The notes: generated by a model not told the origin, from the letters alone. A stretch of 64,000 nt of DNA from Stutzerimonas urumqiensis (GCF_003640395.1 NZ_RBZQ01000002.1:372001-436000), one strand, 5' to 3'. Numbered from the stretch's first letter, positions 1-9,401 are shown. Translations and numbers: made by a program.

Positions 1-1
1 C

Positions 2-472
2 ATCGACCTGGACAGCCCGCAGTTCGCCGAACGCATGCACACCCTGTTGGACCGCTTCGGACTCGACCCGCGCTGCTTCGAGCTGGAATTCACCGAAAGC
101 GCGCTGATGCGCCACCCCGAGCTGGTGCGCACGCAGCTGCAACGCATCCGCGATGCCGGCGTGGAGGTATCGATCGACGACTTCGGCACCGGCTACAGCA
201 ACTGGACCTACTTACGCGCACTGCCCGCCGACACGGTGAAGCTGGACCAGTCCTTCATGCGCGACCTGAGCCAGCCGCGCGAGCAACGGCTGGTGCGCAC
301 CATCATCGACCTGTCGCTGGAGCTGGGCTACCGGGTGGTGGCCGAGGGCATCGAGACGCCGGACGTGCTCGAACAGATGCGCGCCTGGGGGTGCCACGAG
401 GGACAGGGCTATCTGTTTGCCCGACCGATGCCGCCGGCGTCCGTGCCGCAATGGCTGAGCGCGCGGGGTTGA
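2..472 (+). CDS. EAL-domain c-di-GMP phosphodiesterase, C-terminal part (cut by window edge)
   Basis: The reading frame is open from base 2 and ends at a TGA at 470-472; the 5' part lies outside the window. About 156 residues are visible, the C-terminal two thirds of an EAL domain. The motifs [31 protein letters not shown] and [10 protein letters not shown] are intact, so the metal-binding and catalytic residues of active EAL phosphodiesterases in this stretch are kept and hydrolysis of cyclic di-GMP is expected. What lies N-terminal (GGDEF, PAS or membrane sensor) cannot be seen. The gene is convergent with the first gene of the flagellar block, only 3 bp apart. Its position beside a flagellar locus suggests, but does not prove, a role in motility control. 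Confidence 0.93.
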   Translation: MDLDSPQFAERMHTLLDRFGLDPRCFELEFTESALMRHPELVRTQLQRIRDAGVEVSIDDFGTGYSNWTYLRALPADTVKLDQSFMRDLSQPREQRLVRTIIDLSLELGYRVVAEGIETPDVLEQMRAWGCHEGQGYLFARPMPPASVPQWLSARG

Positions 473-475
473 GCG

Positions 476-1504
476 TCAGGACAGCAGGCTGACCACCGTC
501 GAGCGGCTGAGCGTGGCCTGGGCCACCACCGTCTGGGTGACGGCGGCGAAGCTCGATGGGCTGCGGTTCATCAGGTCGAATACCGAGTGCGCGTAATCCA
601 GCGCCCACTCGCGCTCGTCCGCATGGGACTGGCGCGCCAGGAATTCGCGGATTTCCGCCTGCCGATGCGCGAGCTGCTCGCGCAGGGCCCCGACCTTGTC
701 GAGCGCGGCGACCACGCCGTCGAGCACGCGGCGCAGGTCGCGCAGGTGCTCGCCGGCCAGCGTGTCGGGCAGGTCCAGCAGCTTTTCCTGATCGGCCATC
801 ACGGGCGTGCGGGCGCGCGGGAACAGCTTGCCCTCGCCCTGCACCGCCAGCTGGCCGTCGAGCTTGGCCCAGTCGCTCTCGCGGGCGGTGAACACCAGCG
901 CCCCGCCCCGCTCCAGTTCGGCGCGCAAGCCGGCCTGGCCGAGCGTGGTGTTGAAGCGGCGCAGCAGTTGCTCGTCGCTGAGCTGATCGTCGAGCACCAC
1001 GGCGACCGGTTCGGCGAGCTGGCGACCGGCGGTGAACAGCAGCGTTTCCTTCCCCGACGCCCGGATGGCATCGAGCGATTCCAGCCCCGGCAGCCGCACG
1101 CGACTGCGCACCGGCTCGTGCAGCCGCAGGCGCATGCCGGCGTCCAGGCTGTTGGCCGAGCGCGCGGCGCGCTCGTCGAGCAGCTGGCGCACCTCACCGA
1201 GCAGCGGGTCGAGCTGATTGCCGGCCACCTTCTGCGGCGAGGTCAACTCGCGCCCCAGGTTGAGCTTGAGATCGGACAGGCGCGCGTGCAGGTCGTCCAG
1301 GTAGCTGGCGGCCGACTGCATGGAGGTCAGCTGCTGGTTGAGCTGCAAGCTGAAGCTGGCGCTCTTCTTGCCGCCCTCGGGCGCCGTCTCGCGCCCGGCG
1401 GGCGCACGGCGCGCCGACGCCGCCGGTGTGTCGGACACCAGCGCCTGGCGGCGGTCCTGCGGGTTGACCGAAGCGAGCGCGGGCAGCTGCTTGCCGATCT
1501 TCAT
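476..1504 (-). CDS. Unrecognised flagellar-locus protein downstream of flgL; candidate LafW (hook-associated)
   Basis: This 342-residue protein follows flgL by 11 bp on the same strand, so it is very likely the last gene of the flgB-flgL operon. I do not recognise a domain with certainty. The N-terminal 50 residues are rich in Pro, Ala and charged residues. A helical stretch (about residues 50-110, with repeated Leu/Asp/Gln heptads) follows, then a mixed alpha/beta centre, and a second helical tail ending in VVAQATLSRSTVVSLLS. Helical ends of this type are common in axial proteins. In the E. coli Flag-2 locus, lafW (annotated as hook-associated) sits right after lfgL, so position points to the same role. 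There is no signal peptide, which fits export through the flagellar apparatus. The name is an inference from position only. Confidence 0.8.
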   Translation of the reverse strand: MKIGKQLPALASVNPQDRRQALVSDTPAASARRAPAGRETAPEGGKKSASFSLQLNQQLTSMQSAASYLDDLHARLSDLKLNLGRELTSPQKVAGNQLDPLLGEVRQLLDERAARSANSLDAGMRLRLHEPVRSRVRLPGLESLDAIRASGKETLLFTAGRQLAEPVAVVLDDQLSDEQLLRRFNTTLGQAGLRAELERGGALVFTARESDWAKLDGQLAVQGEGKLFPRARTPVMADQEKLLDLPDTLAGEHLRDLRRVLDGVVAALDKVGALREQLAHRQAEIREFLARQSHADEREWALDYAHSVFDLMNRSPSSFAAVTQTVVAQATLSRSTVVSLLS

Positions 1505-1515
1505 CTACGTCACCT

Positions 1516-2430
1516 TCAGAGCATGCCGAACAGCGACAGCCCGTTGATCTTCAGATAGGTCTTCTGCGTGGCCTGGAGGGCCAGCTGGTAATTGTTCAGG
1601 TCGATGCTGGCGCCGGCGTAGTCGAGCTGCGACAGCTCGCCCTCGATCTTCTGGTTCACCAGCGAAATCTCTTCGTTGCTGCCCGACAGCAGGGTCAGGG
1701 TGTTCTGCCGCCCGCCCAGTTCGGTCACCGCGCCGAGCAGGTCGCCGTGGGTCGCATCGAGGCTGCCGAGCGTCGCATCGATCTGCGCCCGCACGGCCGG
1801 GTCGGCGATGTCCAGCGCCGGGTCCTTCAGCGTTGCGATCAGCGCATGCAGATCGTTCAGCACCGCGACACCGCCGCCGAATACCTGCGACGCGGTGACA
1901 TTTTCCTCGACCAGCACGCCGTTGGCGACTGCCGCCTGGCGGCGCTTGTCGTTGCCGTTGAGCCCGTACTGGCCGGTGCCGGCATCGAAGGTGATCGCCG
2001 GCTGGTCGGTCAGGGTGCCGGAAAACAGGTAGCGGCCTTCTTCGTCGCGCACGTTGGCAAAGCCCAGCACCGTCTTCTCGAGGCTCTCGAGCTCGTTGGC
2101 GATGGCGCCGAGGTCTTCGCTGGTGTTGCTGCCATTGGCGGCCCACAGCAGCAGGTCACGCACGCTCAGCAGCGTGTCGGAGGCGGCCTTGAGGTTGGTC
2201 TCCTGCTTGGAGAGGTTGCCGGCGACATTGGCGATGTTGGTGCGGTACTGCGTCAGGCTCGCCTCCTCGCGCTGGATGCGCAGCACCCGCACGGCGGAGA
2301 TCGGATCGTCGGAGGGCACCAGCATGCGTTCGCCGGTGGCCATCTGCTGCATCAGCTTGCCGAGCTTGGCCGAGCTCTGGTTCATCGAACCGTGCATCTG
2401 CGCGGTGATCTGGGCGTTGGAAATGCGCAT
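1516..2430 (-). CDS. flgL: Hook-filament junction protein FlgL (HAP3), lateral type
   Basis: FlgL joins the hook-filament junction to the flagellin filament. The start chosen is the ATG at 2430, giving 304 residues. It begins MRISNAQITAQM, the flagellin-like N-terminus expected of FlgL, and the open frame upstream encodes nothing flagellin-like. The N-terminal D0/D1 coiled helix includes GKLMQQMATGERMLVPSDDP, and the C-terminal helix ends in QATQKTYLKINGLSLFGML. The gene starts 16 bp after the flgK stop and is followed by the candidate lafW. It is the penultimate gene of the flgB-onward operon, which starts at a sigma-54 promoter near 10.9 kb. Confidence 0.96.
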   Translation of the reverse strand: MRISNAQITAQMHGSMNQSSAKLGKLMQQMATGERMLVPSDDPISAVRVLRIQREEASLTQYRTNIANVAGNLSKQETNLKAASDTLLSVRDLLLWAANGSNTSEDLGAIANELESLEKTVLGFANVRDEEGRYLFSGTLTDQPAITFDAGTGQYGLNGNDKRRQAAVANGVLVEENVTASQVFGGGVAVLNDLHALIATLKDPALDIADPAVRAQIDATLGSLDATHGDLLGAVTELGGRQNTLTLLSGSNEEISLVNQKIEGELSQLDYAGASIDLNNYQLALQATQKTYLKINGLSLFGML

Positions 2431-2446
2431 GGGTCGGTCTCTGCCG

Positions 2447-3814
2447 TCAGAACATCGCCAGCACGGCATCGAACAGGGCGTTCGAGGTGCTGATCACTTT
2501 CATGTTGGCCTGGTAGGCCTGCTGGTAGGTCATCAGGTTGACGGCTTCCTCGTCGAGGTTCACCGCGCTGATGCTGTCGCGCTGGGCCTGGGCCTGTTCG
2601 GTCACGGTGGTGGCCGCCGACAGGTCCGCCTGGTTCTGCCGGCTGGCGCTGGCCACCCGTCCGACCAGCCCGGCATAGCCGTCGTTGAGCGGCACCAGGC
2701 TGCCGTTGACCAGCGCCGGCTGGCCCTTGATGTCGAGCAGCTTGAGCAGCACGCCGTTGTTGCCCATCTCGCCGGCGGTGTCGGAGAAGGCCAGCGCCTC
2801 GGGCGCCAGGTCGGCCACGGTCAGCATGCCGCTGACGCTGGTGGCATCGTGCACGAACAGCGGCTGGCCCGGATTGCCGTTGCGGTCGAAGCCGGCGGTG
2901 AGCGTCGCGTTGACCTTGTCGGCCAGGGCGCTGGCCATGTCGTGCAGGTCCTGGCGCGCCGGGCGCAGCGCGCCGTATTCCATGTCATGCAGGGCGCCGA
3001 GGTTGCCGCCGAGGCCGTCCTGCACCAGCGGGAAGGTGGTGCGGGCGAACACCAGCGACACCTCCTGCTCGCCGGCGGCATTGAGCGCCACCTTCAGCTG
3101 CCCGGCACTGGCGCCGGCCACCAGCGGCTGGCCATTGGCGAGCGACACCGTGAGGCTGCCGTCGTTGGCGGCCTGCACGCGGATGCCGGCGTGGCCGCCG
3201 AGCTCCTTGAGCAGGTTGTCGCGGTAGTCTTCGAGCGTCGCCGTCTCGCGGCCGGCCGACTGCATTTCGGTGATCTGCTTGTTCAGCGCGGCGATGTTCT
3301 CGGTCAGCCCGTTGATCTCCTTGACCATCGCGGTGCGCTGGCCATGCAGCGCGTCGAGCTGCACGCCGATGTTGCTGTTCAGGCTGTTGAAGCGCTGGGC
3401 GAGCTGCTTGGCCTCGCCGAGGATCTGCTGGCGCAGGGCGATGGATTCGGGCGTCGAGCTGGCCTCGCTGAGCGCGGCGAAGAAGTTGTCTAGGCCGCCG
3501 CTGATGCTCGACCCCTCGCTGCCCAGCAGCCCTTCCAGCGCACCCAGGTACTGCTGGCTGGTGTCGTGGTAGTGCTGCTCGGTGGTGGCGCGCCACAGCT
3601 GCTGGTTCTGGAAATCGCTGGCCAGCCGGCGCACGTCGCTGACCTGCACCCCGCCACCGACGCCCACGCCGCCGAGCGAGGCGACCGAGCGCAGGTCCGG
3701 CGCCAGGCGGCTGAAGCCGGGCGTATTGACGTTGGCCACGTTCTGGCCGCTGGCGGTCAGCGCGATCTGCGAGGCGCGAACGCCGCTGTAACCGATCTGG
3801 GTGAGAGTGCTCAC
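2447..3814 (-). CDS. flgK: Hook-associated protein FlgK (HAP1), lateral type
   Basis: This 455-residue protein forms the first junction layer at the hook tip. The start is a GTG at 3814 whose codon overlaps the flgJ stop (GTGA overlap), which implies translational coupling. The N-terminus STLTQIGYSGVRASQIALTA and the motif QNVANVNTPGFSR are the flagellar rod/hook N-terminal signature. The C-terminus contains SAVNLDEEAVNLMTYQQAYQ, typical of FlgK, and ends in ISTSNALFDAVLAMF. Length is short for FlgK (around 550 in E. coli), so the central exposed domain is reduced. It is flanked by flgJ and flgL as in most flagellar operons. Confidence 0.96.
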   Translation of the reverse strand: MSTLTQIGYSGVRASQIALTASGQNVANVNTPGFSRLAPDLRSVASLGGVGVGGGVQVSDVRRLASDFQNQQLWRATTEQHYHDTSQQYLGALEGLLGSEGSSISGGLDNFFAALSEASSTPESIALRQQILGEAKQLAQRFNSLNSNIGVQLDALHGQRTAMVKEINGLTENIAALNKQITEMQSAGRETATLEDYRDNLLKELGGHAGIRVQAANDGSLTVSLANGQPLVAGASAGQLKVALNAAGEQEVSLVFARTTFPLVQDGLGGNLGALHDMEYGALRPARQDLHDMASALADKVNATLTAGFDRNGNPGQPLFVHDATSVSGMLTVADLAPEALAFSDTAGEMGNNGVLLKLLDIKGQPALVNGSLVPLNDGYAGLVGRVASASRQNQADLSAATTVTEQAQAQRDSISAVNLDEEAVNLMTYQQAYQANMKVISTSNALFDAVLAMF

Positions 3815-4866
3815 GACTTCATTTCCTTGGGCTCGAGCCGGATCGGCTGGGCGAAGGCCCCCGACTGGTGGCCCACGGCCGATGCGGCGTGCTGCTGTCT
3901 CGGTAGAGCGACCGGATCGGCCCCGGAATTAAGGCTGGCCTGCGGGAACCAGCCGAGCGCCGCCTCGGCGCTGCGGTCGGCCGGCGCGGTGCGTTCGACC
4001 GGCTGTGCGGAGGCCAGGTCGTCGAGGATGTTGCGGGCGTAGTTGCGCGTCTCGGCGAAGGGAATCTTCTGCACCCAGCGATGGGTGCTGATCTCGCCGG
4101 TGCGCGGGTCGCCGTTGGTCTTCAGCCATTCGTCGACCTTGCCGGGCCCGGCGTTGTACGCGGCCAGCGCCAGCGCCTGGTGGCCGTCGTAGCGGTCCAG
4201 CATCTTGTTCAGGTAGGCCGTGCCGAGGCGCTTGTTATAGGCCGCGTCGCTGGTCAGCCGCGCTTCATCGAAGGGGATGCCGAGTTCGGCGGCCATGTCG
4301 CGGGCGGTGCCCGGCATCAGCTGCATCAGGCCGCGCGCGCCCTTGGGCGAAACCGCCGCGACGTTGCCGGCCGACTCGTGCTTGATGACGCTGTCGACCA
4401 GCGCCATGAAGCCCGCCTTGCCGCGCTCCCAGGCCGAATCGATGGCCTCGATGCCGCGCTGCCAGGTGCTTGCCAGGCTCGGCGAGCTCTGCAGGCTGGC
4501 GACCGGGCGCGACGATCCGGTCGGCACGCCGAGCGGTGTCGGCACCGGCGCCGGGATGACCTTGCCACTTTCGCCGGACAGCTGCTGCACCAGCATGTCG
4601 GCGATGCCGGTCTCCCGCTTTTCGGCCAGGGTGTCGGCCAGCACCTCGTCGTAGAAGTCGCGCATGGTGCTCAACTCGCGGCTGCGCATGGGGTTGTCGG
4701 CCGACAGCGCATCGCCCGCCTTGCGCATCTGCTTGAGGATCTGTTGCAGGAACAGCGCCTCGAACTGCTCGGAGACGACCTCCAGCTGCTGGCGGCGCGC
4801 GGCGGCCGGATCGGTCGGACGCGCCTGGCGCGTGGCCAGGTGCTGCGGGAGCGACACGATGCTCAT
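3811..4866 (-). CDS. flgJ: FlgJ rod-binding protein fused to an SLT lytic transglycosylase domain
   Basis: The ATG at 4866 overlaps the flgI stop, giving 351 residues. Residues about 25-95 are the FlgJ rod-binding domain (EQFEALFLQQILKQMRKA, then FYDEVLADTLAEK), the rod-cap part. Residues about 153-285 are not the GH73 glucosaminidase usual in FlgJ of E. coli and Salmonella. They read as a soluble lytic transglycosylase (SLT) domain: VIKHESAGN with the likely catalytic Glu164, ARGLMQLMPGTA (178-188), AAYNAGPGKVDEWL, and IPFAETRNYARNIL. The linker (about 100-150) is rich in Pro and Ser. The enzyme should cut peptidoglycan in the periplasm so that the rod can pass. The C-terminal tail of about 65 residues is unassigned. 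Domain identity is read from motifs and is strong. Confidence 0.95.
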   Translation of the reverse strand: MSIVSLPQHLATRQARPTDPAAARRQQLEVVSEQFEALFLQQILKQMRKAGDALSADNPMRSRELSTMRDFYDEVLADTLAEKRETGIADMLVQQLSGESGKVIPAPVPTPLGVPTGSSRPVASLQSSPSLASTWQRGIEAIDSAWERGKAGFMALVDSVIKHESAGNVAAVSPKGARGLMQLMPGTARDMAAELGIPFDEARLTSDAAYNKRLGTAYLNKMLDRYDGHQALALAAYNAGPGKVDEWLKTNGDPRTGEISTHRWVQKIPFAETRNYARNILDDLASAQPVERTAPADRSAEAALGWFPQASLNSGADPVALPRQQHAASAVGHQSGAFAQPIRLEPKEMKS

Positions 4867-5969
4867 CAGATCACCACCAGTTCCGCGTTCAGGGCGCCGG
4901 CGCGCTCGAGCGCCTGGAGGATGCTCATGACATCGTCCGGCGTCGCGCCCAGGCTGTTCACCGTGTTGATGATGCTTTCCAGGCTGGCGCCTTCCGGCCA
5001 CTGGAACATCGGCTTGCGGTCCTGCTCGACGGCGACGTCCGACTGCGGCGTGACCACCGTCTGCCCCTGCGAGAACGGCGCCGGCTGGCTGACCTGCGGG
5101 CGCTCGCTGATGGTGACGGTGAGCGTGCCGTGGGCAACCGCCGCCGCTTTCACGCGTACGCCCTGCCCGACCACGACCGTGCCGGTGCGGCTGTTGAACA
5201 CGACCTTCGGCCGGGTGCGGCCTTCCTGCACGTCCAGCCCTTCGAGCATGGCCATGAAGCTCATGCGCTGGGTGCTGGTGACCGGCGCGCGCACCGACAC
5301 CTTGGTGGCGTTCAGCGCACTGGCGGTGCCGGCGCCGAACATTTCGTTGATCGCCTCGACCAGCCGCGTGGCGGTCTGGAAGCTCGGCTGGCGCAGGTTG
5401 AGCATGACGTCCGGGCGCTCGGCGAAATCGGTCGGAATCAGCCGCTCGACGGTCGCGCCGTTGGGGATCAGCCCGGTGTTCGCACTGTTGATCGCCACGC
5501 TCGAGCCGCTGTCGCCGGAGGCATTGAGGCCGCCGACCACCAGGTTGCCCTGGGCGATGGCGTAGACCTCGCCGTCGATGCCTTGCAGCGGCGTCATCAG
5601 CAAGGTGCCGCCACGCAGGCTCTTGGCATCGCCGAGCGAGGAGACGGTCACATCGATGGTCTGGCCGGGGCTGTAGGACGGCGGCAGGTTCGCGGTGATG
5701 GTCACCGCGGCGACGTTCTTGAGCTTGGGGTCGACCTTCTCCGGCAGGTTCACGCCGAACTGCTCGAGCATGTTGGTGACCGACTGGCTGGTGAACTTCA
5801 CCTGGTTCTTGTCGCCGGTGCCGTCGAGGCCGACCACCAGGCCGTAGCCGATCAGCTGGTTGCCGCGGATGCCTTCGATGTCCACCAGGTCCATCAGCGG
5901 GACGGCCTCGGCGGACGGCAGCCAGGCCAGCGCCAGGGCGGCGAGCAGGGTCTTGATCGTTCGGTTCAT
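4866..5969 (-). CDS. flgI: Flagellar P-ring protein FlgI
   Basis: This 367-residue protein assembles the P-ring in the peptidoglycan layer around the rod. It has a Sec signal peptide ([22 protein letters not shown], cleavage near residue 22) followed by [20 protein letters not shown], the standard FlgI mature start. Further FlgI signatures are [26 protein letters not shown] and the C-terminal [20 protein letters not shown]. The stop overlaps the flgJ start by one base. The start is 7 bp after the flgH stop. Length is normal for the family. Confidence 0.98.
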   Translation of the reverse strand: MNRTIKTLLAALALAWLPSAEAVPLMDLVDIEGIRGNQLIGYGLVVGLDGTGDKNQVKFTSQSVTNMLEQFGVNLPEKVDPKLKNVAAVTITANLPPSYSPGQTIDVTVSSLGDAKSLRGGTLLMTPLQGIDGEVYAIAQGNLVVGGLNASGDSGSSVAINSANTGLIPNGATVERLIPTDFAERPDVMLNLRQPSFQTATRLVEAINEMFGAGTASALNATKVSVRAPVTSTQRMSFMAMLEGLDVQEGRTRPKVVFNSRTGTVVVGQGVRVKAAAVAHGTLTVTISERPQVSQPAPFSQGQTVVTPQSDVAVEQDRKPMFQWPEGASLESIINTVNSLGATPDDVMSILQALERAGALNAELVVI

Positions 5970-5976
5970 GGCGTTC

Positions 5977-6639
5977 TCAGAGGGGGAACAGCGGGCTGGT
6001 GAAGAAGCGCGTCAGCCAGCCGGCCCGGTTGCTGTCGTTCAGCACGCCGCGGCCCGAATAGGCGATGCGCGCGTTGGCGATGTTCTGCGACGAGACCTGG
6101 TTGAAGCGGTTGATGTCCTCGCGGCGCACCAGGCCCGAGAGGCGGATGTACTCGTCGCCCTGGTTCAGGCGCAGCGCCTTCTCGCCCTTGACCACCAGCA
6201 CGCCGGAGGGCAGCACCTGGTGCACCGTCACGGCGATCGAGCCGCGCAGGGTGTTCTGCTGCGAGCTCTCGGCGGCGCCTTCGAATTCGCGCTCGCCGGA
6301 GACGGCGGTGTCCAGCTGCGGGTAAGTCTTGCCCAGCACGTTCGGCGTCGCCAGCCCGATGCTGGACGACTTGCCGAAGCTGGTGCCGGCGCTCTTGCTC
6401 GACTGGGTCGACTCGTCGAGCACGATGGTCAGGATGTCGCCTACGCGCACGGCGCGGCGATCCGAGGTCAGCGAGCTGACATGCCCCGAGCCGAACAGGC
6501 CGCCGGCCGTGTTGACCGGCGCCGGATAGGCCGGCACGGGCGGTTCGAACAGGGTCGAGGACTCTTCGGGGCGCAGTTCGTCGAAACTGGCGCAGCCGGT
6601 CAGCAGGGCCAGCAGGCCGCAGGCGAGAAGTTGGCGCAT
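5977..6639 (-). CDS. flgH: Flagellar L-ring lipoprotein FlgH
   Basis: FlgH forms the L-ring in the outer membrane. I chose the ATG at 6639 (220 residues), which gives a compact lipoprotein signal [16 protein letters not shown] with the lipidated Cys at residue 16. A GTG at 6648, touching the flgG stop (TAGTG), would add three residues and cannot be excluded. The mature protein has the FlgH features [54 protein letters not shown] and [20 protein letters not shown]. It is flanked by flgG and flgI in the normal order. Confidence 0.97.
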   Translation of the reverse strand: MRQLLACGLLALLTGCASFDELRPEESSTLFEPPVPAYPAPVNTAGGLFGSGHVSSLTSDRRAVRVGDILTIVLDESTQSSKSAGTSFGKSSSIGLATPNVLGKTYPQLDTAVSGEREFEGAAESSQQNTLRGSIAVTVHQVLPSGVLVVKGEKALRLNQGDEYIRLSGLVRREDINRFNQVSSQNIANARIAYSGRGVLNDSNRAGWLTRFFTSPLFPL

Positions 6640-6647
6640 GGCGATCA

Positions 6648-7433
6648 CTAGAGGGTCTGGTTGAGGAACTGCTGCATGCCGCTGGCGGCATCCATGACCT
6701 TGGCGTTGGCCTCGTAGGCGCGCTGGATGGCGATCATGTTCACCATCGCCTCGACCACCTGCACGTTGGAGCCTTCGAGCACGCCCTGCTTGAGGCTGCC
6801 GAGGCCTTCCTCGCCCGGCACGCCCTCGACCGGCTCGCCGCTGGCCACGGTTTCGCGGTAGAGGTTGCCGCCCAGCGCTTCCAGGCCGCCGGCGTTGACG
6901 AAGTTGACCAGCGTGATCTGGCCGAGCTCGGACGGCATGGTGTCGCCCGGCAGGATCGCCGTGACGATGCCGTCGGCGCCGACGGTAAAGCCGCTGCTGC
7001 CCTCGGGGACTTCGATGGCCGGCGTCAGCGGCAGGCCCTGGGCGTTGACCATCATGCCCTCGGCGTTGAGCTGGAACTGGCCGTTCTCGGTGTAGAGCAG
7101 ATCGCCGTTGGGCGCCTCGACCTGGAAGAAGCCGCGCCCGACGATCGCCAGGTCCATCGGCTGGCCGGTGGTCTGGATGCTGCCTTCGGTGAAGACCTTC
7201 TGCGTACCGGCAATGCGGACACCGCTGCCGAGCTGGATGCCCGACGGCACGGTGTTGACCGCGTCGGCCTGGGCGCCGGGCTGCTTTTCGATGCTGTAGA
7301 ACAGGTCTTCGAAGACCGCGCGATCGCTCTTGAAGCCGTTGGTGTTGACGTTCGCCAGGTTGTTGGCGACGGTCGAGAGGGCCTTGTCCTGCGCGGCGAG
7401 GCCGGTCTTGCTGACCCAGAGGGCGGAATTCAT
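6648..7433 (-). CDS. flgG: Distal rod protein FlgG
   Basis: This 261-residue protein is the distal rod subunit. It begins MNSALWVSKTGLAAQDKAL and has the rod-protein signature VANNLANVNTNGFKSDRAVF. The central part contains GQPMDLAIVGRGFFQVEAPNG and the C-terminus LEGSNVQVVEAMVNMIAIQR with YEANAKVMDAASGMQQFLNQTL. All of these are typical FlgG segments at the usual length. It lies between flgF and flgH, with an 18 bp gap to flgF. Confidence 0.98.
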   Translation of the reverse strand: MNSALWVSKTGLAAQDKALSTVANNLANVNTNGFKSDRAVFEDLFYSIEKQPGAQADAVNTVPSGIQLGSGVRIAGTQKVFTEGSIQTTGQPMDLAIVGRGFFQVEAPNGDLLYTENGQFQLNAEGMMVNAQGLPLTPAIEVPEGSSGFTVGADGIVTAILPGDTMPSELGQITLVNFVNAGGLEALGGNLYRETVASGEPVEGVPGEEGLGSLKQGVLEGSNVQVVEAMVNMIAIQRAYEANAKVMDAASGMQQFLNQTL

Positions 7434-7451
7434 GGCAAGTCTCCTGCGGCC

Positions 7452-8180
7452 TTAGCTGCCGCGAATCATCCGGTTGCCCGCGTCGGAGAGGTCCTCGGCG
7501 GCTTTCATCATCTTCACCTGGGTCTCGAACAGGCGGTTGAGGCTCATGGTCGCGACCAGCTCGTCGATCGCCGAGACGTTGCTCGACTCCAGGTGCCCGG
7601 CGACCAGGCGCGGGTTTTCCAGCGCCTCGGCGGCGGCGCCGTCGCGCGTCACCAGCAGGCCGGCCTCGTTCTTGACCAGGTTGGCGGCGGGCACGTCGAC
7701 CACGCGGATGCGGTCGACCTCGGCCATCAGCCAGTCACCGGGCGCCATGATCGACACGGTGCCGTCGTTGCCGATTTCCACCTTGTCGTGCTCGGGCAGC
7801 ACGATCGGCCCGCCCTCGCCCAGCACCGCGCGGCCGTTGAGCGTCAGCCGCCCCTCGGCGTCGATCTGCATGCTGCCCTGGCGGGTGTAGGCCTCGCCGT
7901 CGACGTCCTGCACGGCGATCAGCCCGCTGCCCTGGACGGCGAAGTCCAGGTCGCGGCCGGTCGCCATCAGCGGGCCGGCGGCCATGTTCACGCCGTTGTT
8001 CTCGACCAGCGCCATGTGCCGGCTGTCGTAGCCGTAGCCTTCCACCTCGACGGCCTGCGCACGCTCCATGTCGGCGCGAAAGCCGGGCGTGCTGACGTTG
8101 GCCAGGTTGTTCGAGCGCACCTGCAAGCTGAGCATGGTGCGGCTGGCGGCGGTCATCGCCGTGTATCCCAAGCGGTCCAT
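7452..8180 (-). CDS. flgF: Proximal rod protein FlgF
   Basis: This 242-residue protein is a proximal rod component. It starts MDRLGYTAMTAASRTMLSLQ and carries the signature SNNLANVSTPGFRADMERA. The middle contains GRDLDFAVQGSGLIAVQDVDG and the C-terminus HLESSNVSAIDELVATMSLNR, standard FlgF features. The flgE stop lies 9 bp upstream of its start, in the same operon. No unusual features were seen. Confidence 0.97.
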   Translation of the reverse strand: MDRLGYTAMTAASRTMLSLQVRSNNLANVSTPGFRADMERAQAVEVEGYGYDSRHMALVENNGVNMAAGPLMATGRDLDFAVQGSGLIAVQDVDGEAYTRQGSMQIDAEGRLTLNGRAVLGEGGPIVLPEHDKVEIGNDGTVSIMAPGDWLMAEVDRIRVVDVPAANLVKNEAGLLVTRDGAAAEALENPRLVAGHLESSNVSAIDELVATMSLNRLFETQVKMMKAAEDLSDAGNRMIRGS

Positions 8181-8189
8181 GGATCAGCC

Positions 8190-9377
8190 TCAGATGGCGT
8201 TGAACAAGGTCTGGGTCAGCTCCTTGTTGGTGGAGATGACCGTGGTATTCGCCTGGTAATTGCGCTGGCCTTCCATCAGGCCCACCAGCTGCTGGGTGAG
8301 GTCGACGTTGGAACCTTCCAGCGCACCGGCGGCGAGGGTGCCGAACTGGCCGATGCCGGGGGCACCGAGCAGCGGCGCGCCGGAGTCGGCGGTCTCGGCC
8401 CAGGCGGTGCCGCTGATGTTCTTCAGCCCTTCGGGGTTGACGAAGTTGGCGAGCACCACCTGGCCCTGCACGAGGCGCTGGCCGTTGCTGTAGCTGGCGT
8501 AGACGCGACCGTCCCGCTCCACCGACAGGCCGGTCTGCTCGCCCGCGGTGTAGCCGCTGGCGCGGTTGGTGGTGACCGAGAACTCCGAGCCGTACTGGCT
8601 GGTGCCGCTGTAGTCGAGCGCGATGTTCAGCGGATCGGCGCCGCCGACCGGCGAGCTCAGGGTCACCGGGGCGATCGGGTTGGCCAGCGCGCCGTTGGTG
8701 GCGAAGGTCAGCGGCTGCGCGGCGCCCAGCGAGGCGCCGTCCAGGTAGTAGTGCGCATCCCAGCTGTTGTCGGCGGTCTTGACGAAGTACTGCGTCAGAG
8801 TGTGTTCCTTGCCCAGCGAATCGAACAGCTTGGTGGTGTAGGTGGAGTTGTAGCTGGTCGCCTCCTGCGGGTCGAAGGGGGCGATGGCCGGCACGTCCTG
8901 GTTGGCGTTGAGGTTGGCGACGAACTCGAGGCTGTCGGTGGCCTTGGCGGGCAGGCTGCCGGCCTGCAGCTTGAGGTCCTGCACCACGCCGGTTTGCAGG
9001 TTGCCGTTGGCGTCGGCCGGGTAGCCCTGCAGCTTGCCGCCCTGGCTGTTGACGATGAAGCTGTTCTTGTCGGTGCCGAACACACCGGCGCGGGTGTAGC
9101 TGATGTCGCCATTGCCGGCGCGGGTGACGAAGAAGCCGCCACCGGAGATCGCCAGGTCCAGGCTGCGGTTGGTGGTGGTCAGCGCGCCGCCCTGGCTGAT
9201 GCTCTGGGTGTGGCCGGCGACTTCGACGCCCATCGCCTGGGTGTCGGCGTAGAGGCTCGCGAAGTCGGTACGCGAGGACTTGAAGCCCACGGTGCCGGCG
9301 TTGGCGATGTTGTTGCCGATGGTGTTCAGCTGGTCGTTCACGGCGGACAGGCCGGTCAGTGCGATGTTGAAGCTCAT
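8190..9377 (-). CDS. flgE: Flagellar hook protein FlgE
   Basis: This 395-residue protein is the hook subunit. It begins MSFNIALTGLSAVNDQLNTI with the signature NNIANAGTVGFKSSRTDFAS. NRSLDLAISGGGFFV marks the FlgE/F/G core. The C-terminus has AGALEGSNVDLTQQLVGLMEG, then QRNYQANTTVISTNKELTQT. Size is close to the E. coli FlgE (about 400), so no large extra hook domain is present. It follows the flgD stop by 24 bp; hook-cap protein FlgD is encoded just upstream. Confidence 0.98.
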   Translation of the reverse strand: MSFNIALTGLSAVNDQLNTIGNNIANAGTVGFKSSRTDFASLYADTQAMGVEVAGHTQSISQGGALTTTNRSLDLAISGGGFFVTRAGNGDISYTRAGVFGTDKNSFIVNSQGGKLQGYPADANGNLQTGVVQDLKLQAGSLPAKATDSLEFVANLNANQDVPAIAPFDPQEATSYNSTYTTKLFDSLGKEHTLTQYFVKTADNSWDAHYYLDGASLGAAQPLTFATNGALANPIAPVTLSSPVGGADPLNIALDYSGTSQYGSEFSVTTNRASGYTAGEQTGLSVERDGRVYASYSNGQRLVQGQVVLANFVNPEGLKNISGTAWAETADSGAPLLGAPGIGQFGTLAAGALEGSNVDLTQQLVGLMEGQRNYQANTTVISTNKELTQTLFNAI

Positions 9378-9401
9378 GGATGCGGTCTCTTGAAAAGGGG
9401 A

